From the NCBI RefSeq assembly GCF_000421625.1, contig NZ_ATXJ01000003.1, forward strand, positions 186,001 to 250,000: 64,000 nucleotides of DNA, written 5' to 3'. Made by a program: the position numbers and the translations under genes. The DNA is from Thermus islandicus DSM 21543 (lineage in GTDB: Bacteria > Deinococcota > Deinococci > Deinococcales > Thermaceae). Below are positions 27,098 through 38,583 of this stretch, piece after piece. Position 1 is the first letter of the stretch, and every line of letters starts with the position of its first letter. Under the pieces are notes generated by a model. It was not told the origin of the DNA, ran no database searches, and saw only the letters and a list, made by a program, of their open reading frames with translations.

Positions 27098-28267
27098 ATG
27101 CGCACCCTCAAGGACCTGGACCCTAAGGGGAAGAGGGTCCTGGTGCGGGTGGACTTCAACGTCCCCGTCAAGGACGGGCAGGTGCAGGACGAGACCCGCA
27201 TCCTGGAAAGCCTCCCCACCCTGCGCCACCTCCTCGCGGGGGGGGCTTCCCTCGTCCTCCTCTCCCACCTGGGCCGTCCCAAGGGGTCCGACCCCAAATA
27301 CTCCCTGGCCCCCGTGGGCGAGGCCCTAAAGCGCCACCTCCCTGGGGCCCGCTTCGCCCCCTTCCTTCCGGGCTCGGAGGAGGCCCTTAGGGAGGCGGAG
27401 GGGCTAAGGCCCGGGGAGGTTCTCCTCTTGGAGAACGTTCGCTTTGAGCCGGGGGAGGAGAAGAACGACCCCGAGCTTTCCGCCCGCTACGCCAGGCTGG
27501 GGGAGGCCTTCGTCCTGGACGCCTTCGGAAGCGCCCACCGGGCCCACGCCAGCGTGGTGGGGGTGGCGAGGCTCCTGCCCGCCTACGCGGGCTTCCTCAT
27601 GGAGAAGGAAGTGAGGGCCCTCTCCCGCCTCCTCCAGGACCCCGAGCGTCCCTACGCCGTGGTCTTGGGCGGGGCCAAGGTCTCCGACAAGATCGGGGTC
27701 ATAGAAAGCCTCCTTCCCCGCATAGACCGCCTCCTCATCGGGGGGGCCATGGCCTTCACCTTCCTCAAGGCCCTGGGGGGCGAGGTGGGGAAGAGCCTCC
27801 TGGAGGAGGACCGGCTGGACCTGGCCAAAGACCTCTTGGGGCGGGCGGAGGCCTTGGGCGTGCAGGTGTTCCTTCCGGAGGACGTGGTGGCGGCGGAGCG
27901 CATAGAGCCCGGCGTAGAGACCCGGGTCTTCCCCGCCAGGGCCATCCCCATCCCCTACATGGGCCTGGACATCGGGCCCAAGACCCAGAAGGCCTTCGCC
28001 GAGGCCCTAAAGGGCGTGCGCACCGCCTTCTGGAACGGCCCCATGGGGGTGTTTGAGGTGCCGCCCTTTGACCAGGGCACCCTGGCCGTGGGCCGGGCCC
28101 TGGCCGGGCTGGAAGGGGCCTTCACCGTGGTGGGCGGGGGGGATTCCGTGGCGGCGGTGAACCGCCTGGGCCTCCAGGACCGCTTCGGCCACGTGTCCAC
28201 CGGGGGCGGCGCGAGCCTAGAGTTTTTGGAGAAGGGCACTCTTCCCGGGATTGAGGTCCTAAAGTAG
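27098..28267 (+). CDS. pgk: Phosphoglycerate kinase
   Basis: Makes ATP from 1,3-bisphosphoglycerate; monomeric two-domain enzyme of 389 residues. Signatures: [13 protein letters not shown] (PGK motif), [22 protein letters not shown], and in the nucleotide domain [23 protein letters not shown] and [14 protein letters not shown]. Begins directly after the gap stop codon. Confidence 0.98.
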   Translation: MRTLKDLDPKGKRVLVRVDFNVPVKDGQVQDETRILESLPTLRHLLAGGASLVLLSHLGRPKGSDPKYSLAPVGEALKRHLPGARFAPFLPGSEEALREAEGLRPGEVLLLENVRFEPGEEKNDPELSARYARLGEAFVLDAFGSAHRAHASVVGVARLLPAYAGFLMEKEVRALSRLLQDPERPYAVVLGGAKVSDKIGVIESLLPRIDRLLIGGAMAFTFLKALGGEVGKSLLEEDRLDLAKDLLGRAEALGVQVFLPEDVVAAERIEPGVETRVFPARAIPIPYMGLDIGPKTQKAFAEALKGVRTAFWNGPMGVFEVPPFDQGTLAVGRALAGLEGAFTVVGGGDSVAAVNRLGLQDRFGHVSTGGGASLEFLEKGTLPGIEVLK

Positions 28268-28290
28268 CCCGCCCAGGTTAGGATGGCCCC

Positions 28291-29043
28291 ATGCGGCGCG
28301 TCTTGGTGGCGGGCAACTGGAAGATGCACAAGACCCCTTCCGAAGCCCGGGTCTGGTTCGCCGAGCTCAAGAGGCTCCTTCCCCCCCTGGAGTCGGAGGC
28401 GGCGGTCCTCCCCGCCTACCCCATGCTCCCCGCGGCCAAGGAGGTGCTCTCGGGCACAGGGGTGGCCTACGGGGCCCAGGACGTCTCCCCCCACAGGGAG
28501 GGGGCCTACACGGGGGAGGTCTCGGCCCGGATGCTTTCCGACCTCGGCTGCTGCTACGCCATCGTGGGCCACTCGGAGAGGAGGCGCTACCACGGGGAGA
28601 CGGACGCCCTGGTGGCGGAGAAGGCCAAGCGGCTTCTGGAGGAGGGGATCACCCCCATCCTTTGCGTGGGCGAACCTCTGGAGATCCGGGAAAGGGGAGA
28701 GGCGGAGGCCTACACCCTGGGGCAGCTTCTTAGGAGCCTAGAGGGGGTGGAGCCCCACGCCCCCGAGCGCCTGGTCATCGCCTACGAGCCCGTGTGGGCC
28801 ATCGGCACCGGGAAGAACGCCACCCCCGAGGACGCCGAGGCCATGCACCAGGCGATCCGCAAGGCCCTCGCGGAGCGGTACGGGGAGGCCTTCGCCAGCC
28901 GGGTCCGCATCCTCTACGGGGGAAGCGTGAACCCCAAGAACTTCGCCCACCTCCTTTCCATGCCCAACGTGGACGGGGGGCTCGTGGGCGGGGCGAGCCT
29001 GGAGCTTGAGAGCTTCCTCGCCCTCCTCCGGATCGCAGGTTAG
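28291..29043 (+). CDS. tpiA: Triosephosphate isomerase
   Basis: Interconverts the two triose phosphates; TIM barrel of 250 residues. Catalytic residues Lys11 (GNWKMHK), His94 (VGHSERR) and Glu in [10 protein letters not shown]; phosphate loop [10 protein letters not shown]. Although 23 nt after pgk, it has its own leaderless promoter: -10 TAGGAT (28279-28284), GGCCCC, ATG. Its stop overlaps that of the PIN remnant on the other strand. Confidence 0.98.
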   Translation: MRRVLVAGNWKMHKTPSEARVWFAELKRLLPPLESEAAVLPAYPMLPAAKEVLSGTGVAYGAQDVSPHREGAYTGEVSARMLSDLGCCYAIVGHSERRRYHGETDALVAEKAKRLLEEGITPILCVGEPLEIRERGEAEAYTLGQLLRSLEGVEPHAPERLVIAYEPVWAIGTGKNATPEDAEAMHQAIRKALAERYGEAFASRVRILYGGSVNPKNFAHLLSMPNVDGGLVGGASLELESFLALLRIAG

Positions 29044-29265
29044 GGAAGGACGCGGAGGGTGCCCTCCTGGGCCACCACGTGCAAGTGGCGGTCCAGGCCA
29101 CCGCTCTGCTCGGCTACGGCGATGACCGCAGCGTCGGCGAAGCCCAGGGGGAGGTCCTGGTACCGGACTGCCAGCTCCCTAACGCGCGGCAGGTCCTCTT
29201 CCCCGCACTCCAGGGAGAAGGCCCCGGGGGGGGACGCCGACGCTTCAGGGACCCCTCCCCGCGGG
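29040..29265 (-). pseudogene. PIN-domain (VapC-type) toxin, C-terminal remnant
   Basis: The minus-strand frame ending in TAA at 29040-29042 reads FSLECGEEDLPRVRELAVRY, QDLPLGFADAAVIAVAE, then [15 protein letters not shown]. This is the C-terminal half of a VapC-like PIN domain, including the conserved Asp of FADAAV. The N-terminal half with the first catalytic acid is absent, there is no start codon in frame, and the LxTxD-type strand looks damaged. No antitoxin gene is next to it. A decayed toxin relic. Confidence 0.6.
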
Positions 29266-29290
29266 CATAAAGTTGCGCTACCCTATCCCC

Positions 29291-30409
29291 ATGTGCCTCC
29301 ACCCCCGCACCGAGGCCGCCAAGGAGAGCATCTTCCCCAGGATGAGCCAGCTCGCCCAACGCCTGGGCGCGGTGAACCTGGGCCAGGGGTTTCCCTCTAA
29401 CCCCCCGCCTCCCTTCCTCCTGGAGGCGGTGCGGCGCGCCCTGGGCCGCCAGGATCAGTACGCCCCCCCGGCGGGGCTTCCTGCGCTAAGAGAGGCCCTG
29501 GCCGAAGAGTTTGCCGTGGAGCCCGAGGCCGTGGTGGTCACCTCCGGGGCCACGGAGGCCCTTTACGTCCTCCTGCAAAGCCTCGTGGGCCCCGGGGACG
29601 AGGTGGTGGTGCTGGAGCCTTTCTTTGACGTCTACCTGCCGGACGCCTTCCTGGCCGGGGCCAAGGCCCGCCTGGTGCGCCTCACCCTCGCCGAGGGGGG
29701 CTTCCTCCTGGACCTCGCCGCCCTGGAGGGGGCCCTCACCCCGAGGACCCGGGTCCTCCTCCTCAACACCCCCATGAACCCCACGGGCCTCGTCTTCAAG
29801 GAGGCGGAGCTAAAGGCCATCGCCGAGCTTGCGCGGAGGCACGACCTCTTCCTCGTTTCCGACGAGGTCTACGACGAGCTCTACTATGGGGAGAGGCCCA
29901 TGCGCCTTAGGGAGTTCGCCCCCGAGCGCACCTTCACCGTGGGGAGCGCGGGGAAGCGCCTCGAGGCCACGGGCTACCGGGTGGGCTGGATCGTGGGGCC
30001 TAAGGAGTTCATGCCCCCCGTCGCAGGGATGCGCCAGTGGACGAGCTTCTCCGCCCCCACGCCCCTCCAGGCCGGGGTAGCGGAGGCCTTAAGGGTGGCG
30101 CGGCGCGAGGGCTTCTACGAGGCCCTGCGGGAAAGCTACCGGAAAAGGCGGGACCTCCTGGCCGGGGGGCTTAGGTCCCTGGGCCTCCGCGTCTTCGTGC
30201 CCGAGGGCACCTATTTCCTCATGGCCGAGCTCCCGGGGTGGGACGCCTTCCGCCTGGTGGAACGGGCCCGGGTGGCCCTCATCCCCGCCTCGGCCTTCTA
30301 CCGGGAAGACCCCCCCAGGGACCTCTTCCGCCTCGCCTTCTGCAAGAGCGAGGAGGAGCTTTCCTTAGCCCTTGAGCGCCTGGCCCCCGTGGTAAACTCC
30401 CCCCTGTGA
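29291..30409 (+). CDS. PLP-dependent aminotransferase (glutamine/methionine/aromatic type)
   Basis: Fold-type I class I/II aminotransferase, 372 residues, closely resembling the Thermus enzyme described structurally as a glutamine aminotransferase. PLP-binding context: TSGATEALY, NTPMNPTGLVF, SDEVYDELYYG and the Schiff-base Lys in GSAGKRLEATGYRVGW. Start taken at the ATG of MCLHPRTEAAKES, preceded by TACCCT plus 6 nt (leaderless); a TTG six codons upstream is possible but less likely. Overlaps the E1 alpha GTG by 4 nt, so amino and 2-oxo acid metabolism are linked in one operon. Confidence 0.88.
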   Translation: MCLHPRTEAAKESIFPRMSQLAQRLGAVNLGQGFPSNPPPPFLLEAVRRALGRQDQYAPPAGLPALREALAEEFAVEPEAVVVTSGATEALYVLLQSLVGPGDEVVVLEPFFDVYLPDAFLAGAKARLVRLTLAEGGFLLDLAALEGALTPRTRVLLLNTPMNPTGLVFKEAELKAIAELARRHDLFLVSDEVYDELYYGERPMRLREFAPERTFTVGSAGKRLEATGYRVGWIVGPKEFMPPVAGMRQWTSFSAPTPLQAGVAEALRVARREGFYEALRESYRKRRDLLAGGLRSLGLRVFVPEGTYFLMAELPGWDAFRLVERARVALIPASAFYREDPPRDLFRLAFCKSEEELSLALERLAPVVNSPL

Positions 30410-31446
30410 AGCCCCAAGTGGTCCAGTACCTAAATAAGGGCGAGTTCCCCCTAGGGGAGGAGGAGGCCTTAAGGCTCTACCGGGCCATGCGCCGGGCCCG
30501 GTTTTTTGACGAGAAGGCCCTCACCCTCCAGCGGCAGGGGAGGCTCGGGGTCTACGCCCCCTTCATGGGCCAGGAGGCGGCCCAGGTGGGGGTGGCCCTG
30601 GCCCTCGGGGAGGGGGACTGGGTGGTCCCCTCTTACCGGGAAAGCGCCATGCTCCTCGCCAAGGGACTCCCCCTCCACACCCTGATCCTCTACTGGCGGG
30701 CCCACCCTGCGGGCTGGCGCTTCCCCGAGGGGGTGCGGGCGGTGAACCCCTACATCCCCATCGCCACCCAGATCCCCCAGGCGGTGGGCCTGGCCCTGGC
30801 GGGGCGGTACCGGGGGGAGGACTGGGTGGTGGCCACCTCCATCGGGGACGGCGGCACCAGCAAGGGGGACTTCCACGAGGGCCTGAACTTCGCCGCGGTC
30901 TTGGGCGCCCCCGTGGTCTTCCTGGTGCAGAACAACGGGTACGCCATCAGCGTCCCCCGGAGCAGGCAGATGAAGGTGGACTACCTGGCCCGGCGGGCCG
31001 AGGGGTACGGGATGCCGGGGGTGGTGGTGGACGGGAACGACGCCTTCGCCGTGTACCTCGAGGCCAAAAAGGCGGTGGAAAGGGCCAGGAAGGGGGAGGG
31101 GCCCACCCTCCTCGAGGCCCTCACCTACCGCCTCGCCCCCCACACCACCTCCGATGACCCCAGCCGCTACCGCCCGAAGGAGGAGGAGGAGGCTTGGCGG
31201 GCCAAAGACCCTATCCTCCGCCTGCGGAAGGCCCTGGAGGAGCGGGGCCTCTGGGACCAGGAGCGGGAGCAGACCCTCCTGGAGGCGCTTGAGGAGGAGT
31301 TCGCCCGGGAGCTCGCCCTGACCGACCAGGCCCCCGAGCCCCGACCCGAGGAGATCGTGGAGCACGTCTATGCCGAGATGGGCCCCGACCAGAGGCGGGC
31401 CTTTGAGGCGCTCAAGCGGGGCTTCCACCTGGAGGAAGCATGGTGA
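30406..31446 (+). CDS. 2-oxoacid dehydrogenase E1 component, alpha subunit
   Basis: Thiamine-diphosphate-binding half of an alpha2-beta2 E1 (pyruvate or branched-chain type), 346 residues. The ThDP motif runs [15 protein letters not shown]...VQNNGYAIS. The [11 protein letters not shown] stretch is the phosphorylation-loop region of E1 alpha. GTG start overlapping the aminotransferase TGA. Substrate (pyruvate, branched-chain or other 2-oxo acids) cannot be decided; the co-transcribed aminotransferase hints at an amino-acid-derived 2-oxo acid. Confidence 0.88.
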   Translation: MKPQVVQYLNKGEFPLGEEEALRLYRAMRRARFFDEKALTLQRQGRLGVYAPFMGQEAAQVGVALALGEGDWVVPSYRESAMLLAKGLPLHTLILYWRAHPAGWRFPEGVRAVNPYIPIATQIPQAVGLALAGRYRGEDWVVATSIGDGGTSKGDFHEGLNFAAVLGAPVVFLVQNNGYAISVPRSRQMKVDYLARRAEGYGMPGVVVDGNDAFAVYLEAKKAVERARKGEGPTLLEALTYRLAPHTTSDDPSRYRPKEEEEAWRAKDPILRLRKALEERGLWDQEREQTLLEALEEEFARELALTDQAPEPRPEEIVEHVYAEMGPDQRRAFEALKRGFHLEEAW

Positions 31447-32435
31447 GGGAAAGGACGCGCGTCCTCAACCTGGTCCAGGCGGTCAACGAGGCCCTGGACC
31501 TGGCCCTTTCCCGCGACGAGAGGGTCCTGGTCTTCGGGGAGGACGTGGGGAGGCTTGGCGGCGTCTTCCGGGTGACGGAGGGCCTCCAGGAAAAGTACGG
31601 GGAAAGGCGGGTCTTTGACACCCCCCTCGCGGAAAGCGGCATTCTGGGCTTGGCCATCGGCCTCGCCATGGGGGGGATGCGCCCCGTGGCCGAGATCCAG
31701 TTTGCCGGGTTTTTGTACCCCGCCTTAGACCAGATCCTCTCCCACCTGGGCCGCTGGCGGCACCGCTCCCGGGGGCGGGTGGGGCTTCCCGTGGTGGTGC
31801 GGGCACCTTACGGGGGGGGCGTCCACACCCCCGAGCAGCACGCGGACTCCCCCGAGGCCCTCCTTGGCCATACCCCCGGGGTCAAGGTGGTGATCCCCTC
31901 AAGCCCGGAAAGGGCCAAGGGGCTTCTCCTTTCCGCCATAGAGGACGAGGACCCGGTCTTCTTCCTCGAGGCCATCAAGCTTTACCGGGGGGCCAGGGCC
32001 GAGGTGCCCGAGGGCTACTACACCCTGCCCCTGGGGAAGGCCCGGGTCCTCAAGGAGGGGAAGGCCGCCACCTTAATCGGCTACGGGGGGATGGTGGAGG
32101 TGATGCTGGAGGCGGCGGAGGTGGCCCGGAAGGAGGGGGTGGAGGTGATGGTGGTGGACCTGGAGACCCTGGTCCCCCTGGACGAGGAGACCCTCCTCGA
32201 GGCCGTGCGGGAAACGGGCCGGGCCATCGTGGTCTACGAGGCCATGCGCACCGGGGGCTTCGGGGCCGAGATCGCCGCCCGCATCGCCGAAGGGGCCATA
32301 GATTACCTCCAGGCTCCGGTGCTCCGGGTGGCGGGCTACGACGCCCCCTACCCCCCCTTCAGCGCCATTGAGCACCTCTACCGGCCAAACGCGAGGCGGG
32401 TCCTCGCCGCCCTCAGGAAGGCGCTCACCTATTAG
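31440..32435 (+). CDS. 2-oxoacid dehydrogenase E1 component, beta subunit
   Basis: Beta subunit (331 residues) that completes the E1 active site: [59 protein letters not shown] and the C-terminal transketolase domain. Starts 7 nt inside the alpha gene. The usual E2 (lipoyl acyltransferase) and E3 genes do not follow; instead a Uma2 remnant begins 2 nt after the stop. The E1 must use E2/E3 encoded elsewhere, or the operon was trimmed. Confidence 0.9.
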   Translation: MVRERTRVLNLVQAVNEALDLALSRDERVLVFGEDVGRLGGVFRVTEGLQEKYGERRVFDTPLAESGILGLAIGLAMGGMRPVAEIQFAGFLYPALDQILSHLGRWRHRSRGRVGLPVVVRAPYGGGVHTPEQHADSPEALLGHTPGVKVVIPSSPERAKGLLLSAIEDEDPVFFLEAIKLYRGARAEVPEGYYTLPLGKARVLKEGKAATLIGYGGMVEVMLEAAEVARKEGVEVMVVDLETLVPLDEETLLEAVRETGRAIVVYEAMRTGGFGAEIAARIAEGAIDYLQAPVLRVAGYDAPYPPFSAIEHLYRPNARRVLAALRKALTY

Positions 32436-32437
32436 GC

Positions 32438-32568
32438 AAGACCCGCCTCGAGGCCGAGGAGTTCTTCGCCCTGCCTCAGGAGCGGGGGGAGCTTGTGGAC
32501 GGGGAGGTCCGGCAGGAGAGGCCCTTCCGGGCTTCCGCCTTACCCTAAAGGACCTCTTCGGGGCCTAA
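32438..32568 (+). pseudogene. Uma2-family remnant (N- and C-terminal ends only)
   Basis: One frame reads KTRLEAEEFFALPQERGEL and VDGEVRQERPF, a Uma2 N-terminus. In the next frame the last 16 codons read EALPGFRLTLKDLFGA and stop, a typical Uma2 C-terminus. About 100-130 residues between them are missing and the two ends are out of frame, so this is the scar of an internal deletion. No start codon is visible; it sits immediately after the E1 beta stop. Confidence 0.65.
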
Positions 32569-32693
32569 GCCCCCCGCTTCGGCTTTGGCTCAGGCGGGGA
32601 CCCGAAAAGGGGGCTCCGTAGTCCCGGCCAAGGTGCGGGCGCTTAGGGCTTTTTCCCCACTTTTTCCGGCCGGGACCCGCTAGAGTAGGGAGC

Positions 32694-33968
32694 ATGGAGC
32701 GGCCCATCTCCGAGGCCTACTTCCAGGAGGCGAAGCGGCACATCCCGGGCGGGGTGAGCAGCCCGGTCAGGGCCTTCAAGGCCGTGGGCGGCACCCCCCC
32801 CTTCCTGGTGCGGGGCGAGGGGGCCTATGTGTGGGATGCGGACGGAAACCGCTACCTGGACTACGTGATGAGCTGGGGCCCCCTGATCCTGGGCCACGCC
32901 CACCCCAAGGTCCTCGCCAGGGTGCGGGAGACCCTGGAAAGGGGCCTCACCTTCGGGGCGCCAAACCCCCTGGAGGTGGCCCTGGCCAAGAAGGTGAAGC
33001 GGGCCTACCCGGGGGTGGACCTGGTGCGCTTCGTGAACTCGGGGACGGAGGCCACCATGTCGGCCCTCCGCCTCGCCCGGGGGTATACGGGGAGGCCCTA
33101 CATCGTCAAGTTCCGGGGCAACTACCACGGCCACGCGGACGGCCTCCTGGTGGAGGCGGGCTCGGGGGCCCTGACCCTGGGCGTTCCCTCCTCCGCCGGG
33201 GTGCCCGAGGCCTACGCCAGGCTCACCCTGGTCCTGGAGTACAACGACCCCGAAGGCCTGCGGGAGGCCTTAAGGAGGCGGGGCGAGGAGATCGCCGCCA
33301 TCCTCTTTGAGCCGGTGGTGGGGAACGCTGGGGTCCTCGCGCCTACCCCCGAGTTCCTGAAGGCCCTCCACGAGGCCCGGGAGTTTGGTGTCCTCCTTAT
33401 CGCCGACGAGGTGATGACGGGCTTCCGCCTGGCCTTCGGGGGGGCCACGGAGCTCCTTGGCCTAAAGCCCGACCTCGTCACCCTGGGGAAGATCCTGGGC
33501 GGAGGGCTTCCCGCTGCGGCCTACGGGGGGAGGCGGGAGATCATGGAGAAGGTGGCCCCCCTGGGCCCGGTCTACCAGGCGGGGACGCTTTCCGGGAACC
33601 CCCTCGCCATGGCGGCAGGGCTTGCCACCTTGGAGATTTTGGAGGAAAACCCCGGGTACTACCGTTACCTGGAGGCCCTCGGGGCTAAGCTGGAGGCGGG
33701 CCTAAAAGAGGTCCTCTCGGAAAAGGGCCTTCCCCATGCGGTGAACCGGGTGGGTTCCATGATCACCGTCTTCTTCACCGAAGGTCCCGTGGTCACCTTC
33801 CAGGACGCCAAGCGCACGGACACGGAGCTCTTCAAGCGCTTCTTCCATGGTCTTCTGGACAGGGGAGTGTATTGGCCCCCCTCTAACTTTGAGGCGGCTT
33901 TCCTCTCCGTGGCCCACAGGGAGGAGGATGTGGAAAGGACCCTCGAGGCCCTAGAGAATGCCCTATAA
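32694..33968 (+). CDS. hemL: Glutamate-1-semialdehyde 2,1-aminomutase HemL
   Basis: PLP enzyme converting glutamate-1-semialdehyde to 5-aminolevulinate, the first committed tetrapyrrole precursor; 424 residues. Typical: IPGGVSSPVRAF, FVNSGTEATMSALRLAR, KFRGNYHGHAD, LIADEVMTGFRLAFGG and the PLP lysine in LVTLGKILGGGLPAAAYGG. Leaderless: -10 TAGAGT (32681-32686), 7 nt, ATG. The stop overlaps the hicA-like ATG (TAATG). Confidence 0.96.
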   Translation: MERPISEAYFQEAKRHIPGGVSSPVRAFKAVGGTPPFLVRGEGAYVWDADGNRYLDYVMSWGPLILGHAHPKVLARVRETLERGLTFGAPNPLEVALAKKVKRAYPGVDLVRFVNSGTEATMSALRLARGYTGRPYIVKFRGNYHGHADGLLVEAGSGALTLGVPSSAGVPEAYARLTLVLEYNDPEGLREALRRRGEEIAAILFEPVVGNAGVLAPTPEFLKALHEAREFGVLLIADEVMTGFRLAFGGATELLGLKPDLVTLGKILGGGLPAAAYGGRREIMEKVAPLGPVYQAGTLSGNPLAMAAGLATLEILEENPGYYRYLEALGAKLEAGLKEVLSEKGLPHAVNRVGSMITVFFTEGPVVTFQDAKRTDTELFKRFFHGLLDRGVYWPPSNFEAAFLSVAHREEDVERTLEALENAL

Positions 33969-34214
33969 TGGGCGGGAGAGAGGAGCTTCTCGCCAGGGTC
34001 CGCGTCCGGGTCACCAGGTGTTCCTGGGAAGATTTCCTGCGCTTGGCCGAGGCTTACGGCTTCTCCCTGAAAGTGGGCAAGGGTAGCAGGAGGAGGCTTG
34101 TGCATCCTACTGGCTTAGTGGTAAGTGTCCACGAGCCCCACCCGCGATCCTGTTCATCCCGAAGCGGTAAAGGCCTTGTTGAGAGCCATAGGGAGGCTTG
34201 AGGATGAGGCTTAA
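33968..34214 (+). pseudogene. HicA-family mRNA interferase toxin, frameshifted
   Basis: The frame from the ATG overlapping hemL's stop reads SWEDFLRLAEAYGFSLKVGK and RRRLVHPTGLVVSVHEPHP, a HicA/YcfA double-stranded-RNA-binding-like fold, then loses similarity and stops at 34201. Removing one C from the CCCC run near 34132-34135 restores HEPTRDPVHPEAVKALLRAI, the expected HicA C-terminus, with a stop at 34212-34214 overlapping the antitoxin ATG. So one inserted base breaks the toxin (or is a sequencing error). The conserved His of the VSVH motif precedes the break. Confidence 0.65.
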
Positions 34215-34410
34215 GGTGCTGGTGGAGTACCATCCCGAGTTGGAAGGCAAGCACGAGCCCTACGTGGCCCAGCTTTTGGACTATCCGGAGCTTCAAGGGT
34301 ACGGGTTCACCCCAGAAGAGGCCCTTCAGGACGCGCTTGGCTTTTTGGAGGAGCACCTGGGCCGCCCCTTGAAGGTGATCCGGGAAGAGGTCCAGGTGGA
34401 CGTGGCGTGA
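34204..34410 (+). CDS. HicB-like antitoxin
   Basis: A 68-residue protein, MRLKVLVEYHPELEGKHEPY, then LDYPELQGYGFTPEEALQDALGFLEEHLG: a partial-RNase-H (HicB-type) fold without a DNA-binding tail. Such proteins mask HicA. The ATG lies within the end of the restored hicA frame, as in toxin-first HicAB operons. The antitoxin is intact while the toxin is frameshifted. Overlaps the mnmE GTG by 4 nt. Confidence 0.7.
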   Translation: MRLKVLVEYHPELEGKHEPYVAQLLDYPELQGYGFTPEEALQDALGFLEEHLGRPLKVIREEVQVDVA

Positions 34411-35705
34411 ACCTCAAGGACCCCATCTGCGCCGTGGCCACCGCTCCCGGGAAGGGGGCGGTGGGCGTGGTGCGCCTTTCGGGGGAGGGGGCTTTGGAGA
34501 TCGCCGCAAGGGTCTGGCGGGGGAAGGACCCGAGGCGCCTTGGGGGAGGGCGCTTCACCTTTGGAGAGGTGGTGGACCCCAGGACGGGGGAGGCCATTGA
34601 CCAGGCCCTCCTCCTCGTCTTCCGCGCCCCCCGCTCCTACACGGGGGAGGACCTGGTGGAGTTCCAGACCCACGGCTCTCCTGCGGTGCTACGGCGGGTG
34701 ATGGAGGTCCTGGTGGCGGAGGGCGCACGGCCCGCGGGGCGGGGGGAGTTCACCTTCCGGGCCTACCTCCACGGCAAGCTGGACCTGGCCCAGGCGGAGG
34801 CGGTCCTGGCCCTCGTTGAGGCGGAGGGGGAGCTTGCGAGGCGTCAGGCCCTGAGGGCCCTCGAGGGGGCGCTTTCAAAGAGGATCGCAAGGCTGGAGGG
34901 GCGGCTCCTGGACCTCCTCGCCCACGTCCAGGCCCTCCTGGACTATCCCGAGGAGGGCGTGGAGCCCCTGGAGGCGGCACGGACCATCCGCGAGGTCCTC
35001 GCCGAGGTGGAGGCCCTCCTCGCCCAGGCCAAGGCCTCCCGCCTGGCCCAAAAGGGGGCCCGCCTCGCCCTCATCGGGGCCCCGAACGCCGGGAAAAGCT
35101 CCCTCTTGAACGCCCTTTTGGGCTACGAAAGGGCCCTCGTTTCCCCCCTTCCCGGCACCACCCGGGACTACCTCGAGGCCCCCCTGGAGCTCTTCGGCCT
35201 TCCCCTGGTGGCCGTGGACACCGCCGGGGTGCGGGAGACGGAAGACCCCCTGGAGCGGATGGGAGTGGAACGGGCCCTCAGGATCGCCGAGGAGGCGGAC
35301 CTCATCCTCTACGTGGTGGACCGCTCCCTGCCCAGGCCCACCCCGCCCCCCCTTCCCTGGGAGAGGACCCTCAAGGTGGCCACCAAGAGCGACCTCCCCC
35401 CGGCCTGGGAGGACCCCGGGTTCCTCCCCGTTTCCAGCCTCACGGGGGAGGGGTTGGACCGGCTGAAGGAAGCCCTGAAGGAGGCCCTTCTGGGGAGGGA
35501 GGGCGGGGAGGTGCTCCTCACCGAGCGCCAGGTGGAGGCCCTCCTAAGGGCCAAGGAGCGCCTCCAGGAGGCCCTCGCCCTCCCCGAGGACCTCATGGGC
35601 TTGGCCTTGGAGGAGGCGGCCCGGGCCCTTGCCCTCCTCACGGGCAAGGAGGTGGGGGAGGAGGTGGTGGCCCGGGTCTTCCGAAACTTCTGCGTGGGGA
35701 AGTGA
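34407..35705 (+). CDS. mnmE: tRNA modification GTPase MnmE
   Basis: GTPase that with MnmG installs the cmnm5 group on wobble uridine 34; 432 residues. N-terminal folate-binding domain (ICAVATAPGKGAVGVVRLSG), helical domain, inserted G domain with GAPNAGKSSLLNALLG, PGTTRDYLE, DTAGVRE and TKSD, and the terminal Cys in FCVGK. GTG start overlaps the antitoxin stop (GTGA). Confidence 0.96.
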   Translation: MNLKDPICAVATAPGKGAVGVVRLSGEGALEIAARVWRGKDPRRLGGGRFTFGEVVDPRTGEAIDQALLLVFRAPRSYTGEDLVEFQTHGSPAVLRRVMEVLVAEGARPAGRGEFTFRAYLHGKLDLAQAEAVLALVEAEGELARRQALRALEGALSKRIARLEGRLLDLLAHVQALLDYPEEGVEPLEAARTIREVLAEVEALLAQAKASRLAQKGARLALIGAPNAGKSSLLNALLGYERALVSPLPGTTRDYLEAPLELFGLPLVAVDTAGVRETEDPLERMGVERALRIAEEADLILYVVDRSLPRPTPPPLPWERTLKVATKSDLPPAWEDPGFLPVSSLTGEGLDRLKEALKEALLGREGGEVLLTERQVEALLRAKERLQEALALPEDLMGLALEEAARALALLTGKEVGEEVVARVFRNFCVGK

Positions 35706-35717
35706 AGCGAAGTGCCC

Positions 35718-35742
35718 CTTGGGCGGGAATCCTTCGCCCAAG
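35718..35742. terminator. Hairpin between convergent mnmE and metX
   Basis: CTTGGGCG/CGCCCAAG, a perfect 8-bp stem with a 9-nt loop, 12 nt after the mnmE stop. No T-run, but it is the only candidate terminator between the two genes. Confidence 0.4.
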
Positions 35743-35795
35743 CCCAGGCGTGGTGCCGGGGCCCCCATGCTGGCTTGGGCCAGGATGGGGTGGTA

Positions 35796-38347
<2,552 letters not shown>

Positions 38348-38355
38348 TTACCCCC

Positions 38356-38495
38356 CTCTCTTATCGTCCCCGGGCGTTTCCCCCGCCCGGGCCGGCCTTG
38401 GCACCAGCCCCGCCCGCATCCGGCCATGGAACGGAAGGGGCGGGAGGTTGCCGCGGTTTCGCAGGGCCGTACCCTCCACCGCTCTGGATAAGAGA
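38356..38495 (-). ncRNA. SAM-I (S-box) riboswitch
   Basis: Minus-strand P1 TCTCTTATC pairs with GATAAGAGA. Inside are CCAGAGCGGTGGAGGG, CCCTGCGAAACC, CGGCAACCTCCC, GGTGCCAAGGCCGG and a GGGCG/CGCCC-type hairpin with a GGAAAC loop, all in S-box order. SAM binding should stabilise P1 and allow the downstream terminator, turning off metY-metX when SAM is plentiful. Confidence 0.93.
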
Positions 38496-38535
38496 ACGGG
38501 CTGGTTTTCGCCGCGCCCCGGCGCGGTTAGGGGAT

Positions 38536-38564
38536 AGTGTAGAAACCCCCCGCGCCGCCGTCAA
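38536..38564 (-). promoter_or_regulatory. metY-metX promoter
   Basis: Minus-strand -35 TTGACG (38559-38564), 17-nt spacer, -10 TACACT (38536-38541), about 40 nt upstream of the S-box. Divergent from trpC, whose ATG is 20 nt from this -35 box. Confidence 0.7.
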
Positions 38565-38583
38565 TACCCCGTAGAATGCCCCC

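Noticed and set aside
34132-34214. Programmed frameshift in hicA
   Set aside because: No slippery heptamer or downstream stimulatory structure is apparent; a simple one-base insertion in a C-run is more economical.
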